DNA from: a virus
Strand: one strand, 5' to 3'
Virus record (IMG/VR): IMGVR_UViG_3300021962_000107
Location: 1-61,100 of that record
DNA: 61,100 nt
Shown here: positions 58,744 to 61,100 of the stretch, piece by piece
Position numbering within the stretch: the stretch's first letter is position 1
Layout: every line of letters starts with the position of its first letter
Notes under the pieces: model-generated
Database searches by the model: none
What the model saw: only the letters and a program-made list of their open reading frames with translations
Told to the model about the DNA's origin: nothing
Translations under genes and position numbers: made by a program

Positions 58744-59757
58744 ATGAGTAAGAGAGTTCTTTTAACAGGTGCAAGTGGTTTTGTTGGAAGCCATGTACTA
58801 AGGCACTTATTAGTAAACACAGACTGGTTTATAGTTTGTCCAACAACATTTACACACAAAGGTCTAACTGATAGAATCAATGTTGCATGTGATGATTTTC
58901 CAGATGCATATAGCAGAATTAAAGTAATTAAGACAGACTTAACTGCACCAATTTCTCCAGTAACAGCACACGCATTTGGAAAAATTGATTACGTTTTAAA
59001 TGTTGCTAGTGAAAGCCATGTTGATAGAAGTATTGAAGAACCAACCCCATTCATTTTGAATAATGTTTCTTTGATCTGTAACTTGCTTGATTGGGCAAGA
59101 ATTGCAAAGCCAGAAAAGTTTTTGCATATCTCAACAGATGAAGTCTATGGTCCTGCACCAAAGGGACATGCTCATAAGGAATGGGTAGATCAATACTTCC
59201 CAAGCAATCCTTATTCTGCATCAAAGGCAGCACAAGAAAGTATCGCATTCTCATACTGGAGAACTTATGGAATTCCAATTGCTATTACTAATACTATGAA
59301 TATTATTGGCGAAACTCAGGATACAGAAAAGTTTATGCCAATGGTAATTAAAAAGGTTTTGAATGGAGACACTATGAAAATTCATGCATCTCCAGAAGGT
59401 GAGATTGGAAGTCGTTTTTATTTACATGCTCGTAATCAAGCAGACGGTCTTCTTCACGTCCTTAAGCAACACTTTCCACTTTATGGAGAGTCAGACGTAC
59501 CAGAAAAGTTTCACATTGTTGGTGAAAGAGAAGTTGATAATTTAGAAATGGCTCAAATGATTGCTTCAGCAGTAGGAAAGCCACTACGTTATGAATTAGA
59601 AGACTTCCATTCTTCACGCCCAGGACATGATTTAAGATATGCATTAGATGGTAAGAAGATATCTGATACAGGTTGGACAGCCCCTATGCCATTAGAAGAA
59701 TCTATTAGAAAGACTGTTGAGTGGACTCTTAAGCATCCAGAATGGCTAAACTTGTGA
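58744..59757 (+). CDS. RmlB-like NDP-sugar 4,6-dehydratase (extended SDR)
   Basis: 337 residues. Rossmann GASGFVG at 9-15, VASESHVDRSIEEP at 88-100, STDEVYG at 130-136 and Y157-SAS-K161 match dTDP-glucose 4,6-dehydratase; the Asp-Glu pair in TDE is the dehydratase mark. Product would be a 4-keto-6-deoxy sugar nucleotide. RmlA, RmlC and RmlD partners are not seen in the window. With the CapD-like gene and three glycosyltransferases it extends the phage sugar chemistry. Overlaps the next gene by 16 bases. Confidence 0.88.
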   Translation: MSKRVLLTGASGFVGSHVLRHLLVNTDWFIVCPTTFTHKGLTDRINVACDDFPDAYSRIKVIKTDLTAPISPVTAHAFGKIDYVLNVASESHVDRSIEEPTPFILNNVSLICNLLDWARIAKPEKFLHISTDEVYGPAPKGHAHKEWVDQYFPSNPYSASKAAQESIAFSYWRTYGIPIAITNTMNIIGETQDTEKFMPMVIKKVLNGDTMKIHASPEGEIGSRFYLHARNQADGLLHVLKQHFPLYGESDVPEKFHIVGEREVDNLEMAQMIASAVGKPLRYELEDFHSSRPGHDLRYALDGKKISDTGWTAPMPLEESIRKTVEWTLKHPEWLNL

Positions 59758-60785
59758 GAGAATATTTAGCACAAAACGATATTTGTTTTGATGACATCCT
59801 AATGGTTCCACAGTATTCAGAAGTTGTTAGTAGAAGCTCTGTTGATTTAAAGATGCCAATTGGTGGATACTCTTGGTTAGATTTTCCAGTCGTTGCATCC
59901 CCAATGGATACAGTATGTGAAAAAGATATGGCTATTGCTTTAGCAGAGTCTGGTGGAATTGGAATTATTCATAGATTCATGTCTGCAAAAAGCCAGATAA
60001 GAATGGTTGAAGAAGTTTTTAACCACAATGACCTTGAGCTTCCTGTAGGAGCAGCACTATCTAGCACTTTTATTGAAGAGCATGTAGAAAATCTTATTAA
60101 TGCAGGAGCCTCTATGCTTTTAATTGATACTGCAAATGGTCATAGTAAAATGGCTATTGATGCAGTTACAAGGTTAAAAAACATTGTTGGAGAATACATT
60201 CATGTTATGGCTGGAAATATTTCCACAGTAGAAGGATATGTAGCTCTTGATGTTGCTGGTGCAGACTCTGTTAGAGTTGGCATTGGTGGTGGTAGCATGT
60301 GCACTACAAGAATAGTTTCTGGACATGGCATTCCAACACTATCTTCAATTATAAATGTCCGAGAAGCAAAAGATAAATTTAACTTAAATGCTGGAATCAT
60401 AGCAGATGGTGGAATTAGAAATACTGGAGATATGGTAAAGGCTTTTGCTGCAGGAGCAGATGCTGTAATGCTAGGATCAATGTTAGCAGGTACTGAAGAA
60501 GCTCCTGGAGATTTATATTTTGAAGGGGATAAGAAATTTAAATCTTTTAGAGGCATGGCTAGTAAAGAAGCTAATAAAGATAGAGATATTGCAGTTGCAG
60601 AAGGAATTTCTACAAGGATACCTTACAAGGGTCCTGTAAGTGATATTATTAAAGATATTAAAGGAGGACTTGGAAGTGGATGTTCATACTCTGGGGTTGA
60701 TTTTTTAATGCACCTTTATGAAAATTCAATGTATACTAAAGTTTCCCCCTTATCAGTAAAGGAGTCTTTACCACATGGAAGATAA
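59742..60785 (+). CDS. IMP dehydrogenase / GMP reductase family enzyme without CBS domains
   Basis: 347 residues from ATG 59742. FPVVASPMDTVCEKDMA near 48-63, MAGNISTVEG near 156-165, and GIGGGSMCTTR with catalytic C187 show the IMPDH/GMPR barrel; IIADGGIRNTGDMVKAFAAGADAVMLGS is the phosphate site. CBS domains of bacterial IMPDH are absent. By sequence IMPDH seems likelier than GMP reductase but the two are hard to tell apart. It would raise the guanine nucleotide pool or feed base or sugar modification. Overlaps the last gene by 11 bases. Confidence 0.85.
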   Translation: MAKLVREYLAQNDICFDDILMVPQYSEVVSRSSVDLKMPIGGYSWLDFPVVASPMDTVCEKDMAIALAESGGIGIIHRFMSAKSQIRMVEEVFNHNDLELPVGAALSSTFIEEHVENLINAGASMLLIDTANGHSKMAIDAVTRLKNIVGEYIHVMAGNISTVEGYVALDVAGADSVRVGIGGGSMCTTRIVSGHGIPTLSSIINVREAKDKFNLNAGIIADGGIRNTGDMVKAFAAGADAVMLGSMLAGTEEAPGDLYFEGDKKFKSFRGMASKEANKDRDIAVAEGISTRIPYKGPVSDIIKDIKGGLGSGCSYSGVDFLMHLYENSMYTKVSPLSVKESLPHGR

Positions 60786-61100
60786 TGACGATATCTCTGA
60801 ACAAGAACTCTCTGAAGTAATAGAATATCTTATTGAAGTAGGAGCTATGGAAATCATGGGGTATGACTCTATCTCTGATCAGTTTACCTATAAAGTTACT
60901 CCAAAATGTAAAGAGATTTATCCAGAACTTTATTATGCACATTACGAGGCTGTTGGGGAAATGGCTAGTCAGTTATGGATGAAAGATGTTATTGACATTG
61001 TTTTTACTGAAGGTCAAACAATTGTTGGCGTAACTCCAGAACAAGTTGACTATATTAGAGAAAATATGCTTACTTTTTCTGATGATGAAAGATTCTTTCT
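60775..61100 (+). CDS. Unknown acidic protein, truncated by window edge
   Basis: 108 residues visible from ATG 60775, with no stop before the window end. The sequence is acidic: SEQELSEVIEYLIEVGAMEIMGYDSISDQFTYKV region, then CKEIYPELYYAHYEAVGEMASQLW. The first 45 residues resemble a small winged-helix-like module (helix, then hydrophobic strands). No family recognised. Coupled to the IMPDH-like gene by overlap. Confidence 0.7.
   Translation, partial: MEDNDDISEQELSEVIEYLIEVGAMEIMGYDSISDQFTYKVTPKCKEIYPELYYAHYEAVGEMASQLWMKDVIDIVFTEGQTIVGVTPEQVDYIRENMLTFSDDERFF

Overview
This window is a near-contiguous piece of the genome of a tailed double-stranded DNA phage of siphovirus type. It carries portal, protease/scaffold, HK97-type capsid, head-tail connector, tail tube, frameshifted tail chaperone, tape-measure, tail-tip and terminase genes. 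The DNA is AT-rich by eye, genes are packed with ATGA/TAATG overlaps, and everything is on the + strand except one small gene (15266-15487). Class II ribonucleotide reductase, a DnaE-type polymerase, a DnaG primase, a PBSX-type portal, an XkdF-type protease, an actinophage-like holin and several start codons placed directly behind -10 boxes (leaderless mRNAs) together suggest a Gram-positive host. An AT-rich freshwater actinobacterium is my best guess, but this is inference. No integrase, repressor, tRNA or CRISPR was seen, so a lytic lifestyle is likely within what is visible.

Layout. 1-3825: fibre genes, the first truncated by the window edge. 3836-10705: an accessory cassette holding a tandemly duplicated two-gene module (small GW-x-Y protein plus DUF6065-like protein), two glycosyltransferases, a zinc-ribbon protein, a DNA methylase-like protein, a true DUF6065 protein, a CapD/FlaA1-like sugar-nucleotide dehydratase, a Cys-rich microprotein and a Pnk-type phosphatase. 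10766-13264: four more receptor-binding or fibre proteins. 13328-15487: holin, GT-B glycosyltransferase, an unknown protein and the lone reverse-strand gene. 15555-17495: ribonucleotide reductase. 17527-44460: LamG fibre, then the head and tail morphogenesis block from portal to tail-tip fibres. 44470-55671: HTH protein, DnaB, DnaG, gp32-like SSB, DnaE, MazG, RecA, nucleases, Cas4-like and RuvC-like enzymes. 55688-61100: HTH microprotein, small proteins, terminase small and large subunits, an RmlB-like dehydratase, an IMPDH-like enzyme and a truncated gene at the right edge.

Regulation seen in the sequence. A recurring extended -10 motif (TGnTATAAT or close variants) and one perfect TTGACA-N17-TATAAT promoter (before the holin) mark transcription units. 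Capsid, tail-tube and SSB genes each end in a strong hairpin, and new promoters follow the first two. At least six genes have a -10 box ending 5-7 nt before the start codon and no Shine-Dalgarno, which predicts leaderless transcripts. Two recoding or nested-gene devices are visible: a C_CCA_AAC -1 frameshift site in the tail chaperone gene, and an in-frame internal GTG with a strong Shine-Dalgarno that would yield a separate scaffold from the protease gene.

Most notable candidates for new biology: a fibre with a 22-cysteine insert of heptad periodicity bracketed by two SCNCQTC motifs; the duplicated DUF6065-like module with a GlcNAc-type transferase; a possible cargo domain inside the tape-measure protein; and the mixed leaderless/extended -10 transcription architecture.
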